Shown here one piece after another: positions 52,287 to 62,617 of a stretch of DNA of 64,000 nt. The stretch is from Lysobacter enzymogenes. Lineage in GTDB: Bacteria; Pseudomonadota; Gammaproteobacteria; Xanthomonadales; Xanthomonadaceae. A program made the position numbers and the translations under genes. The notes below the pieces were generated by a model. The model saw only the letters and a list, made by a program, of their open reading frames with translations, was not told the origin of the DNA and searched no databases. The number at the start of each line of letters is the position of its first letter. The stretch's first letter is position 1. The stretch covers positions 372,001 through 436,000 of the forward strand of contig NZ_CP067396.1 in the NCBI RefSeq assembly GCF_023617245.1, read 5' to 3'.

Positions 52287-54545
52287 TCAGCGCTTGAGGC
52301 AGCGCTCGAAGAAATCCTCGGTCAGGCGCAGCCGGTGCAGGTTGTCGCGCCCGCGCAGGCCGTGCTTGGCGCCGGGGTAGGTCATCAGCTCGAACGGGCG
52401 GCCGCGCTGCTGCAGCGCGCTCATCAGCACGGTGGAGTTGGTGAACAGCACGTTGTCGTCGGCCATGCCGTGGATCAGCAGCAGGCGCGAGGTCAGCCCG
52501 TCCAGGTGTTCGAGCACGCGGCCTTCGCGGTAGCCGTCGGGGTTGCTCTTGGGCAGGCCCATGTAGCGTTCGGTGTAGTGGCTGTCGTACAGGCCCCAGT
52601 CGGTGACCGGCGCGCCGGCGGCGCCGCAGGCGTACTGGTCGCTGGCCTTGGCCAGCATCATCAGGGTCATGTAGCCGCCGTTGGACCAGCCGTAGACGCC
52701 GATCTTGGCGCCGTCCACCCACGGCTGCGACTTCAGCCACTTCACACCTTCGAGCTGGTCGGCGATTTCGACCGTGCCCTGCTTGCGGTACAGCGCGCCG
52801 CCGAACGCCGCGCCGCGGCGCGGGGTGCCGCGGTTGTCGAGCGAGAACACCACGAAGCCTTGCTGGGCCAGGTACTGGTTGAAGTCCGGCGCCCAGACGC
52901 GCTTGACCGACTGCGCCGCCGGGCCGCCGTACACGTAGACCACCACCGGATAGCGTTTGGCCGGATCGAAGCCGGTCGGCTTGATCAGGCTGTAGTGCAG
53001 TTCGGTCTTGCCGTCGGCGGCCTTGAGCGTGCCGAACTCCAGCGGCCGCTGCGCCTTGAGGTAGGGCGCGTAGGGATGCTTGGGATCGCTCAGGTCGTTG
53101 GCGATCAGCGCGGCGATGCGGCTGCCGTCGTTGCGCATCAGCTCCAGCTGCGGCGGCGTGGTCGGGTTCGACCAGCTGTCGACGTAGACGCTGGCGTTCT
53201 TGGCGAAGCTGGCGGCGTGGATGCCGTCGTCCTTGGACAGGCGCTCGATCGCGCCGCCGGCCAGCGGCACGCGATAGATCTGGGCGTCGGTCGGGCGGTC
53301 CTTGCCGGCGGCGAAATACACCTGGCCGGCGGCTTCGTCGACCGCGAGCACGCTGTCCACCGGCCAGTCGCCGGAGGTCAGCGCGGTCGCCTTGGCGCCG
53401 TCTTCCGACAGCAGGTAGAGATGTTCGTAGCCGCTGCGCTCGCTGTTCCACAGGATGCGGCCGTCGGCGAGGAAGCGCAGGTCGTCGTGCAGCGGCACCC
53501 AGGTCTTGCTGGTCTCGGTCTGCAGCGTGCGCTGCCGGCCGCTGGCCAGGTCGGTCTCGATCAGTTCGAGCGTGTGCTGGTCGCGCGACTGGCGCTGGAA
53601 GGTCAGGCGTCCGGCGTCGCGCCAGTCGACGCGGGCGAGGTAGATGTCCTGCTCCTTGCCCAGGTCGATCTCGCGCGGCGCGCCGCGGCCGGCGCCGATC
53701 GACGCCACCCGCAGCTGCACGCGCACGTTGTGGTCGCCCGCCGCCGGATAGCGCTGCTCGACCACGTCGGTGCGGTCGGGATAGACCTCGTAGCGCTTCT
53801 GCACCGGCACCGGCGATTCGTCGATGCGGGCGTAGGCGATGGCCGAATCGTCCGGCGCCCACCAATAGCCGGTGTGGCGGTCCATTTCCTCGTCGGCGAC
53901 GAACTCGGCGACGCCGTTGCCGATGGTGTCGCTGCCGTCGGCGGTGAGCTGGGTCGCCTTGCCGTCGGCCAGGTCGATCACCCACAGATTGCGGTCGCGC
54001 ACGAAGCTGACGTAGCCGCCCTTGGGCGAAAGCTTGGGATCGGTGGCGAAGCCTTCGCCGTGGGTGAGCCGGCGCACCGCGGCCTTGCCGGTCTTGGTCA
54101 GGTCGTACAGGTACAGCTCGCCGCCGAGCGGGAACAGCAGGCGCTTGCCGTCGGGCGACCACTGGTAATCGACGATGCCCGACAGCGCGGCGATGCGCTG
54201 GCGCTCGCGCCGCGCCTTCTCCGCGTCGCTGAGCACTTCCGCGCCGGGCAGCACGTCGTCGGAATCCACCAGCAGCGCGGTCTTGCCGCTGGCGATGTCG
54301 TAGGCCCACAGGTCCAGGCGGTTGCGGTCGCGCGGCTTGCCGCGCAGGAAGCTCACCTTGCTGCCGTCCGGCGCCACCTTGGGCTTGAGCAGGCTCGGCC
54401 CCGACAACGGCGCGTCGCCGGTCAGCGCTTCCAGGGTCAGGCGGCCGTCGGCCGGCGCGGCGGCGGGCGGAGCGGCGAGGGCGGGCGTGGCGGCGGTCAG
54501 CGACATGGCGAGCAGGCAGGCAGCGAAGCGGCGGGGTGTGTTCAT
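52287..54545 (-). CDS. dipeptidyl peptidase IV-type S9 serine peptidase, periplasmic
   Basis: A 752-aa enzyme. The signal peptide (MNTPRRFAACLLAMSLTAATPALA) precedes a DPP IV N-terminal beta-propeller (for example DYQWSPDGKRLLFPLGGELYLYD and the FVADEEMDRHTGYWWAPDDSAIAYARIDE Glu-Glu motif region that binds the substrate N-terminus). An alpha/beta-hydrolase domain follows: GWSNGGYMTLMML with the nucleophile Ser, DNVLF with the acid (HGMADDNV) and His in YPGAKHGLRG. It releases Xaa-Pro or related dipeptides. All catalytic residues are present. It is followed by the Coa1-like gene and preceded after 60 nt by a GST gene on the same strand. Confidence 0.94.
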   Translation of the reverse strand: MNTPRRFAACLLAMSLTAATPALAAPPAAAPADGRLTLEALTGDAPLSGPSLLKPKVAPDGSKVSFLRGKPRDRNRLDLWAYDIASGKTALLVDSDDVLPGAEVLSDAEKARRERQRIAALSGIVDYQWSPDGKRLLFPLGGELYLYDLTKTGKAAVRRLTHGEGFATDPKLSPKGGYVSFVRDRNLWVIDLADGKATQLTADGSDTIGNGVAEFVADEEMDRHTGYWWAPDDSAIAYARIDESPVPVQKRYEVYPDRTDVVEQRYPAAGDHNVRVQLRVASIGAGRGAPREIDLGKEQDIYLARVDWRDAGRLTFQRQSRDQHTLELIETDLASGRQRTLQTETSKTWVPLHDDLRFLADGRILWNSERSGYEHLYLLSEDGAKATALTSGDWPVDSVLAVDEAAGQVYFAAGKDRPTDAQIYRVPLAGGAIERLSKDDGIHAASFAKNASVYVDSWSNPTTPPQLELMRNDGSRIAALIANDLSDPKHPYAPYLKAQRPLEFGTLKAADGKTELHYSLIKPTGFDPAKRYPVVVYVYGGPAAQSVKRVWAPDFNQYLAQQGFVVFSLDNRGTPRRGAAFGGALYRKQGTVEIADQLEGVKWLKSQPWVDGAKIGVYGWSNGGYMTLMMLAKASDQYACGAAGAPVTDWGLYDSHYTERYMGLPKSNPDGYREGRVLEHLDGLTSRLLLIHGMADDNVLFTNSTVLMSALQQRGRPFELMTYPGAKHGLRGRDNLHRLRLTEDFFERCLKR

Positions 54546-54605
54546 CGAATTGGGCGGTCCGTGGCGAACGCCGCCGGCGCGGGGCCGGCAGCGGGGCGGC
54601 TGGCG

Positions 54606-55328
54606 TTACTGCGGATGGGGCGCCGACGACCCCGGCGTACCGAACAGGTGCTTGCGCATCTCGTCGGTCATGGCCTTGTCGGCGCGGTATACCTTGCCCA
54701 TTTCGTAGGCGCGCTGGAAGGCCGGGCGTGCGGAAAGCGCGTCGTGCCAGCGCTGCACCGCGGGGTAGCGGGCCAGGTCGACGTGGTGCCAGTCGTGCTC
54801 GCGGGCCCAGGGATAGCAGGCGAAATCGGCGATGCTTAGGGCCTCGCCGGCGACGAATTCGCGCCCGGCCAGGCGCTTGTCGAGCACGCCGTACAGGCGT
54901 TCGGTCTCGCGCTGGTAGCGGTCGATGGCGTAGGGCACCTTCTCCGGCGCGTAGCGGTTGAAGTGGTGGTTCTGGCCCAGCATCGGGCCGTAGCCGCCGA
55001 CCTGCCAGAACAGCCATTCATCGACCTCGACCCGGCCGCGCAGGTCGGCGGGCGCGAACAGCCCGGTCTTTTCCGCCAGATACCGCAAGATCGCGCCGGA
55101 CTCGAACACGCTGATCGGCGCGCCGCCGTCCGCCGGCGCATGGTCGACGATCGCCGGCATGCGGTTGTTGGGCGAAATGGCCAGGAATTCGGGCTTGAAC
55201 TGGTCGCCGGCGCCGATGTTGACCGGCTCGATGCGATAGGCCTGGGGGCGGCCGGCGTCGGCGGCTTCTTCCAGGAACAGGGTGATCTTGTGGCCGTTCG
55301 GGGTGGGCCAGTAGTGCAGGTCGATCAT
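54606..55328 (-). CDS. glutathione S-transferase (YfcG/Ure2-like)
   Basis: A 240-aa protein from ATG 55328 (MIDLHYWPTPNGHKITLFLEE). The N-terminal thioredoxin-fold domain has NNRMPAIVDH with the cis-Pro, and FESGAILRYLAEKTG with the Glu-Ser glutathione site. The C-terminal helical domain has the QVGGYGPMLGQNHHFNRYAPEKVPYAIDRY stretch characteristic of the YfcG/YghU (nu-class) group and SIADFACYPWA. The first helix has Asn in TPNGHK, as in that group. Frame extension upstream to 55490 is not conserved. It may act as a disulfide reductase with glutathione. Confidence 0.92.
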   Translation of the reverse strand: MIDLHYWPTPNGHKITLFLEEAADAGRPQAYRIEPVNIGAGDQFKPEFLAISPNNRMPAIVDHAPADGGAPISVFESGAILRYLAEKTGLFAPADLRGRVEVDEWLFWQVGGYGPMLGQNHHFNRYAPEKVPYAIDRYQRETERLYGVLDKRLAGREFVAGEALSIADFACYPWAREHDWHHVDLARYPAVQRWHDALSARPAFQRAYEMGKVYRADKAMTDEMRKHLFGTPGSSAPHPQ

Positions 55329-55569
55329 GGGGGACGGACTCCGCTGAGTGGACGGGCGTGCGAAAACCGGGTTTCGCGGCAGCCGGCAGTGTAAGCGCGG
55401 CCCCGCGCGAGCGGCCGTTGCGGGCCTGGAAAGGCGCGTGCCAGCGCGCATGCGACGCGTGCCGCGCCTGAATGCGACGGCCGTTGCCATGGCGATGACG
55501 CCGTCGCCCGGCTACTCTTGGCCCCCCGCTACGCGGGAACCGCTCCCTTTACTACCGCAATCGATCCGC

Positions 55570-56211
55570 ATGACCGACCCCAAGATCAACCGACTCAATC
55601 CCCTGCCGGCCCTGATCTTCAGCTCGCGCTGGCTGCAGCTGCCGCTCTATCTGGGCCTGATCGTGGCCCAGGGCGTGTACGTGTTCCAGTTCGTGCGCGA
55701 ACTGATCCACCTGATCACCGACGCGGCCAACCTCACCGAGCAGGCGATCATGCTGATCGTGCTCGGCCTGATCGACGTGGTGATGATCTCCAACCTGCTG
55801 GTGATGGTGATCGTCGGCGGCTACGAGACCTTCGTCTCGCGCCTGCGCCTGGAAGGCCATCCCGACCAGCCCGAGTGGCTGAGCCACGTCAACGCCAGCG
55901 TGCTCAAGGTCAAGCTGGCGATGGCGATCATCGGCATCTCCTCGATCCACCTGCTGAAGACCTTCATCGGCGCCGGCAGCCTCGGGTTGCCGCTGTGCGG
56001 CACGCCGGAGGCCTACGAGATGGCGCGCGCGGTCGCGGCGATGACCGCCAACGGCACCCTCGACAAGGCGATGCGCTGCACCGACATCACCGAGCAAGGG
56101 GTGATGTGGCAGGCGCTGATCCACTTGCTGTTCATCGTGTCGGCGGTCGGTATCGCCTGGACCGACAAGCTGATGAGCGCCGGGATCAAGGCGGCCAAGA
56201 ACGGGCATTGA
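55570..56211 (+). CDS. YqhA-like UPF0114 membrane protein
   Basis: A 213-aa protein with four hydrophobic segments (about residues 24-48, 60-85, 110-138 and 175-195). It has the UPF0114 signatures IFSSRWLQLPLYLGLIVAQ, LGLIDVVMISNLLVMVIVGGYETFVS and LIHLLFIVSAVGIAWTDKL. ATG 55570 gives the family N-terminus MTDPKINRLNPLPALIF. The family is widespread with no proven function. It is divergent from the GST gene (55328). The 241-nt gap shows TACTCT (55513-55518) as a possible -10 box 51 nt before the ATG. Confidence 0.88.
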   Translation: MTDPKINRLNPLPALIFSSRWLQLPLYLGLIVAQGVYVFQFVRELIHLITDAANLTEQAIMLIVLGLIDVVMISNLLVMVIVGGYETFVSRLRLEGHPDQPEWLSHVNASVLKVKLAMAIIGISSIHLLKTFIGAGSLGLPLCGTPEAYEMARAVAAMTANGTLDKAMRCTDITEQGVMWQALIHLLFIVSAVGIAWTDKLMSAGIKAAKNGH

Positions 56212-56278
56212 GGCCCGCCTGCATCGCGGGCCGGCGTCGCCGGTTCGCGATGCGGCTTTCGTCGCGGGCGCGGTCTCG

Positions 56279-56357
56279 CGGTCGCGGCTCGCGCCGCTCC
56301 TACAGGGGCGGCGTCCGGTTTCGTCCCAGACTGTAGGAGCGGCGCGAGCCGCGACCG
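56279..56357. repeat. perfect 27-bp inverted pair of the GTAGGAGCGGCGCGAGCC repeat
   Basis: The arms 56279-56305 and 56331-56357 are exact reverse complements with a 25-nt loop, lying between the convergent YqhA-like and HELAH-peptidase genes (gap 56212-56384). It may end both transcripts. Same family as 11478-11645. Confidence 0.88.
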
Positions 56358-56384
56358 AGCCAAAGCGACAACGACGAACCCCGC

Positions 56385-57425
56385 CTATTCGCCGTCGCCA
56401 TCGGCCGAAGACCGCACCGCCACCGCCGCCCGCGGCCCCATGATCGCCGCGCGCAAGCGCACCGCCGCGGGCTCCTGCGAAAACCGCAGCGCCTCGCCCC
56501 CGGCGTCGATCCCGAGCGCCGCATAGTCGTCGTCCAGCGACGGAAACCCGGTCATCGCCGCATGCCGCGCGTACACGCGCGCCAGCGTCCCGCCGCCGCC
56601 GGCGCGGTCGAGCGCGGCGATGAAGGCTTGCGGCGCGCTGCGGCTGTCCTCGCGCAGGCAACAGCGCGAGTACGCCGCCAGCACCTCGTCCAGACTGCGT
56701 CCGCGCTCGCGCCGCAGGCTCAGGTCCGCGTCCAGCCAGAACGCCGCGCCGGCCCAGTAGATGCGCATGGTGCTGGCGCGGCTCCAGCCGATTTCGTCCA
56801 TGCGCGCATCGCCGCCGGCCGCGCGGCCGCGGCGGAAGCCCGCGTCCAGGCGCCGCCAGGCCTCCTCGCCGTCGAGCAGGCCGGCGCGCGCGCGCAGCAC
56901 GTTCTGGTAGTAGCTCGCCAGGCCTTCGGCCAGCCAGCGGCCGTCGTCGCCGAGGAAGGGATGGAACAGGTGCGCCAGTTCGTGCACCGCGGTCCAGTCC
57001 GCGCGCAGCTCGTCGCCGCTCGCGTCTTCGCGCACGTACAGCAGCACCGACACGCCGTCCTCGCGCTGGGTCTGGCCCCACGGCACCGGGCTGGGATCGC
57101 GGCCGCGGCGCGGCACCAGGCGGATGCGCACCGTCGCCTCGCGCAACGGGAAGGCGCCGAACGCGGTCAGCTGGGCGCGCGCGCATTCGGCCAGCCATCG
57201 CTGCAGCTCTTCGGCGCGCGCGCGGCTGGGCGGGTTTTCGACGATTACCCGCAGGCGACGCTCGCCCACGCGCAGCACGCGTTCGCTCGGCGCGGCGGCG
57301 GCCTGCGTTGCGACTGGTTGCGCCGGTGCGGGCGAGGGCGCCAGCGCTGCGACCGCCAGCGCGAGCAACGCCGCGGCGGCGAGCGACCGGTTCATCGACA
57401 CGTTCATCCGCGCACGCCAGCGCAT
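56385..57425 (-). CDS. secreted gluzincin-type metallopeptidase-like protein (HELAH)
   Basis: A 346-aa protein. ATG 57425 is preferred because GAGG lies 5 nt upstream; MNV (57407) and MNR (57395) are alternatives with no ribosome binding site. The signal peptide includes SLAAAALLALAVAALAP. The zinc motif is WTAVHELAHLFHPF (HExxH) followed by WLAEGLASYYQNVL, providing the third ligand Glu, the arrangement of M61/M1-like gluzincins. Later YWAGAAFWLDADLSLR and SLDEVLAAYSRCC match the C-terminal part of bacterial M61-like proteins. There is no PDZ domain, so it is shorter than classical glycyl aminopeptidases. It is divergent from uvrD, 53 nt apart. Confidence 0.83.
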   Translation of the reverse strand: MRWRARMNVSMNRSLAAAALLALAVAALAPSPAPAQPVATQAAAAPSERVLRVGERRLRVIVENPPSRARAEELQRWLAECARAQLTAFGAFPLREATVRIRLVPRRGRDPSPVPWGQTQREDGVSVLLYVREDASGDELRADWTAVHELAHLFHPFLGDDGRWLAEGLASYYQNVLRARAGLLDGEEAWRRLDAGFRRGRAAGGDARMDEIGWSRASTMRIYWAGAAFWLDADLSLRRERGRSLDEVLAAYSRCCLREDSRSAPQAFIAALDRAGGGGTLARVYARHAAMTGFPSLDDDYAALGIDAGGEALRFSQEPAAVRLRAAIMGPRAAVAVRSSADGDGE

Positions 57426-57466
57426 CGCCACCTCGCCGCGCGGGAGGGTTCCCGCGCCCGGACCGC

Positions 57467-57472
57467 TACAAT
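57467..57472 (+). promoter_or_regulatory. -10 box TACAAT of uvrD
   Basis: TACAAT (within CGCTACAATAGCCGC) ends 6 nt before ATG 57479, so the transcript would begin at the start codon or one base away. No ribosome binding site fits in between. This is the clearest leaderless-type promoter in the window. The -35 area (TTCCCG near 57449) is weak. Confidence 0.6.
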
Positions 57473-57478
57473 AGCCGC

Positions 57479-59656
<2,178 letters not shown>

Positions 59657-59713
59657 AGCCTCGGTTCGCACCCGAGGCTTCGGCTTGCATCTGCACCTAA
59701 GGCCTCGGCCTGC

Positions 59714-60055
59714 AGCGGGAGGGCCTTCAGGCCCGATGCTTTTCGATCCAACGAAGCCGATCTCTCCGGCAATCTGAGCGAACAGCGTCGGGGCTGAAGC
59801 CCCTCCCACAACAGCGCGCCGCATGCGGGAGTTCCCCGCTCTTGTGGGAGGGTCTTCAGGCCCGATGCTTTTCGATCCGATGAGGCTGGTCCGCTGCGAC
59901 CTGAGCGAACGGCATCGGGGCTGAAGCCCCTCCCACAACAGTCCGCCGCATGTGGGAGCTCACGCTCTTGTGGGAGGGCCTTCAGGCCCGACGCTCTCCG
60001 ATCCGACGCAGCCGATCTCCAGCGGCCCGAGCCAAGCGCACCGGCGCTGAAGCCA
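59714..60055. repeat. array of three composite CTTCAGGCCCGATGC repeat units
   Basis: Units begin near 59721, 59850 and 59976 (steps of 129 and 126 bp). Each has a forward copy (GTGGGAGGGCCTTCAGGCCC, then GATGCTTTTCGATCC) and about 50 nt later an inverted copy (CGGGGCTGAAGCCCCTCCCA). The third inverted half is degraded (CACCGGCGCTGAAGCC). This fills the uvrD-TonB receptor gap (59657-60061). It resembles tandem BIMEs. No gene is present. Confidence 0.88.
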
Positions 60056-60061
60056 TAACCG

Positions 60062-62413
60062 CTAGAACGCGTACCGTACCGTCAACTGGTACACCGGCCC
60101 CGCCTTCTCGCTCTCGCGCTCGTACTCGTCGTAATCGCGCCCGAGCTGATCGCCGAAGGTGTCGAACTTATGGAACGCTTCGTCCTTCGACGCGTCCAGC
60201 AGGTTCGAGCCGGTCAGCCGCACCGCGATCCGCGAACCGAAGCGCTTCTCCACGAATGCCTCCAGGTCGGCGCCGTAGTCGGTCGAGACTTCCTCGCCGA
60301 GCACGCGCGAATACGCGCCGCCCTGGCGCCGGTAGCTGGCGCCGAACGACACGCCCCACTCGGGCAAATCCTGGATGAAGCCGACGTTGAGCACGAAGCG
60401 CGGCTGGTTGTTGAAGCGGCGCTTGCCGAATCCGTCCTCGACTTCGCTGTCGAGCCAGGAGTAATTGAGGAACACGCCGGTGTGCTCCAGCCCCAGCGCG
60501 GTCAGCGGCGTCGACAAGTCGAACTCCGCGCCCCATGCGCGCCCGTCGCCGACGTTGGCGGCGGTGAACACGAAGCTGTCCGGATCCAACGCCGGATACC
60601 CCGGCGCGCCCGGGCCGGCGCCGGGGTGTTCGTCGAGGAACGCCTCGACCGCTTCCTCGTGGTCCTCCAGCGCCTTGGCGCTGGGACGGCCGGTGCCGGT
60701 CACTTCGATCAGGTCGCGCACCTTGCGGTAGAACAGGTTGAAGCCGACCACGCCGCGCTGGCCGAGCCGGCGTTCGTAGCCCAAGTCCAGGCCCCACGCG
60801 GTTTCCGGCCGCAACTGCGGATTGCCGACGAAGTCGTTGTCGCCGTATTCCTCTTCCAGCGTCAGCGGCAGCAGCTTGTCGAAATCCGGGCGGCGCAGGG
60901 TGCGCGCGAGCGAGGCGCTGATGCGGTCCTGTCCGGTCAGGTCGAAACGCAGGTGCGCCGAAGGCAGCAGCAGACTGTAGTCCTTGTCCTGGCGCTGTAG
61001 CGGCGCGCCTTCTTCGCTGCGCAGGTCGATCCGCGCGCGGGTGGTCTCGTAGCGCAGGCCGGCTTCCCAATCCAGCCGGTCGCGCTTGCCCGACAGCATC
61101 GCGTACGGGTCGGCGCGGCGTTCCTGGATGCGGCTGCGCTGATGGTCGAACTCGGCGTACGGCGGCAGCGGCTGGCCTTCCTTCTTCGCTTTCACCTCGC
61201 TGGTGCGCAGCGAGCTGTCGCGGCGCTTGTCCGCCCCGTCGACGCCGAACTCCAACCTGGCCGCGCCGAACTCGCGCTGGTGCGCGAGCTTGAGGCTGAG
61301 TTCGCGGTCGCGCGCATCGGTCAGGATGCGCGTGCCTTCGAGGCCGTCGAACGAGGGCGGCGAATCTTCGTTGTCGTAGCCGGTTTCCTGCTCGGTGTCG
61401 AAGCGGTCGTCGTCGAAGCGGGCGTAGCCCAGGTCGATCTCGCTGCGGCCGCCGGCCATGTCGAAGGCGTAGGACGCGCCGAGCACGAGATTCTTCTGGT
61501 CGATGTCGACCTTCTGGTCGTTGACCGACAGCAGGCGGTCGCGCGAACGGCTGGAGGGATGGTCGTACTCGCGCGAATGCTCGGTTTCGCTGCGGTCGGT
61601 GCGCACGTAGAAACCGTCCAGGCTCAGCCGGCCGCTGCCGATCTCGCGCACGTAGGACAGGTTGCCGGAGGTGTCGGTGCCGTCGCGCACGTCGCTCTGG
61701 TCTTCGCGGTCGACGAAGTCGCCGCCCAAGGATTCGAAGCGGTCGCTGCGCTTGCGCTTGGGGTTGTGCCGGCCCTGCACGTTGATGCCGCCGAGCACGC
61801 GCCCGCCGGCGAATTCGCCGCTGCCGACCGCGCCGAGCACCGGCTTGGTCTTGCCGTCGTCGAAATGCATGGCGCCGGCGCGCAGGTAGCCGCCGTCGAA
61901 TTCGTAGGCGTCGCGCAGGACGATGTTGAGCGCTCCGGCGACCGCGTCGCCGGAGCGGTTGGCGCTGGGACTGCGCACGATTTCGATGCGCTCGACCAGT
62001 TCGGCCGGGATGCGGTCGACGTAGAACGAACGGTCGCCGCCGGCGCCTGGCACCTTCTTGCCGTTGATCAGGATCTGGGTGTAGCCCGGGTCCAGGCCGC
62101 GCAGGCGCGCGCCGTCGTATTCGAGCACGTCGGAGACGAAGCCGACGCTGGGCACGCGCTTGAGCATGTCGCCGACGGTCAGCGGCTCGAAGCGCTGGAA
62201 GTAGTCCAGGCCGTAGCTCAGCGTCGGCGCGGTGGCGTCGCTGCGGTCGCGATAGGCGATGTCGCCGGTGACGGTGACGCGGTCGAGTTCGGTCGCGCGG
62301 CGTTCGTTGCCGGGCTCGACTTCGGCGGCGACGGCGGGCGCGCCGCAGGCGGCCAGCAGCGCGGCGCACAGCGCGTGGCGGCGACGGAACGGGATGGACT
62401 GCATGCTGCGCAT
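60062..62413 (-). CDS. TonB-dependent outer-membrane receptor
   Basis: A 783-aa receptor. The signal peptide (RRRHALCAALLAACGAPAVA) precedes a possible TonB-box region LDRVTVTGDIAYRDR and a plug domain with GLDPGYTQILINGKKVPG and ELVERIEIVRSPSANRSGDAVAGALNIVLRD. A long 22-strand-type barrel follows, ending YQLTVRYAF with the C-terminal Phe. ATG 62404 (MQS) is an alternative start. It is divergent from a phytase-like beta-propeller gene across 204 nt, a pairing known in phytate-using bacteria. The ligand may be a phytate-derived or metal complex; that is inference. Confidence 0.92.
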   Translation of the reverse strand: MRSMQSIPFRRRHALCAALLAACGAPAVAAEVEPGNERRATELDRVTVTGDIAYRDRSDATAPTLSYGLDYFQRFEPLTVGDMLKRVPSVGFVSDVLEYDGARLRGLDPGYTQILINGKKVPGAGGDRSFYVDRIPAELVERIEIVRSPSANRSGDAVAGALNIVLRDAYEFDGGYLRAGAMHFDDGKTKPVLGAVGSGEFAGGRVLGGINVQGRHNPKRKRSDRFESLGGDFVDREDQSDVRDGTDTSGNLSYVREIGSGRLSLDGFYVRTDRSETEHSREYDHPSSRSRDRLLSVNDQKVDIDQKNLVLGASYAFDMAGGRSEIDLGYARFDDDRFDTEQETGYDNEDSPPSFDGLEGTRILTDARDRELSLKLAHQREFGAARLEFGVDGADKRRDSSLRTSEVKAKKEGQPLPPYAEFDHQRSRIQERRADPYAMLSGKRDRLDWEAGLRYETTRARIDLRSEEGAPLQRQDKDYSLLLPSAHLRFDLTGQDRISASLARTLRRPDFDKLLPLTLEEEYGDNDFVGNPQLRPETAWGLDLGYERRLGQRGVVGFNLFYRKVRDLIEVTGTGRPSAKALEDHEEAVEAFLDEHPGAGPGAPGYPALDPDSFVFTAANVGDGRAWGAEFDLSTPLTALGLEHTGVFLNYSWLDSEVEDGFGKRRFNNQPRFVLNVGFIQDLPEWGVSFGASYRRQGGAYSRVLGEEVSTDYGADLEAFVEKRFGSRIAVRLTGSNLLDASKDEAFHKFDTFGDQLGRDYDEYERESEKAGPVYQLTVRYAF

Positions 62414-62617
62414 CGAAAGCTCGCCGGGCGAAAGTTGGCGAGCGTTGTAAGTCCGGGCGATGGCAGGACGATGACCGCGCCGGCGCGCAAGCGACGAACG
62501 GGCGCTGCCGTCGCCGCTGCGGCCGCGTCGCCGCGCTTGTCATCAAAGCGGCACGTGACGGTTCTATAACAGCGGCAGGGGATCGTTTACGTCGTCCAAG
62601 CCATCCGGGTGTCGCGC

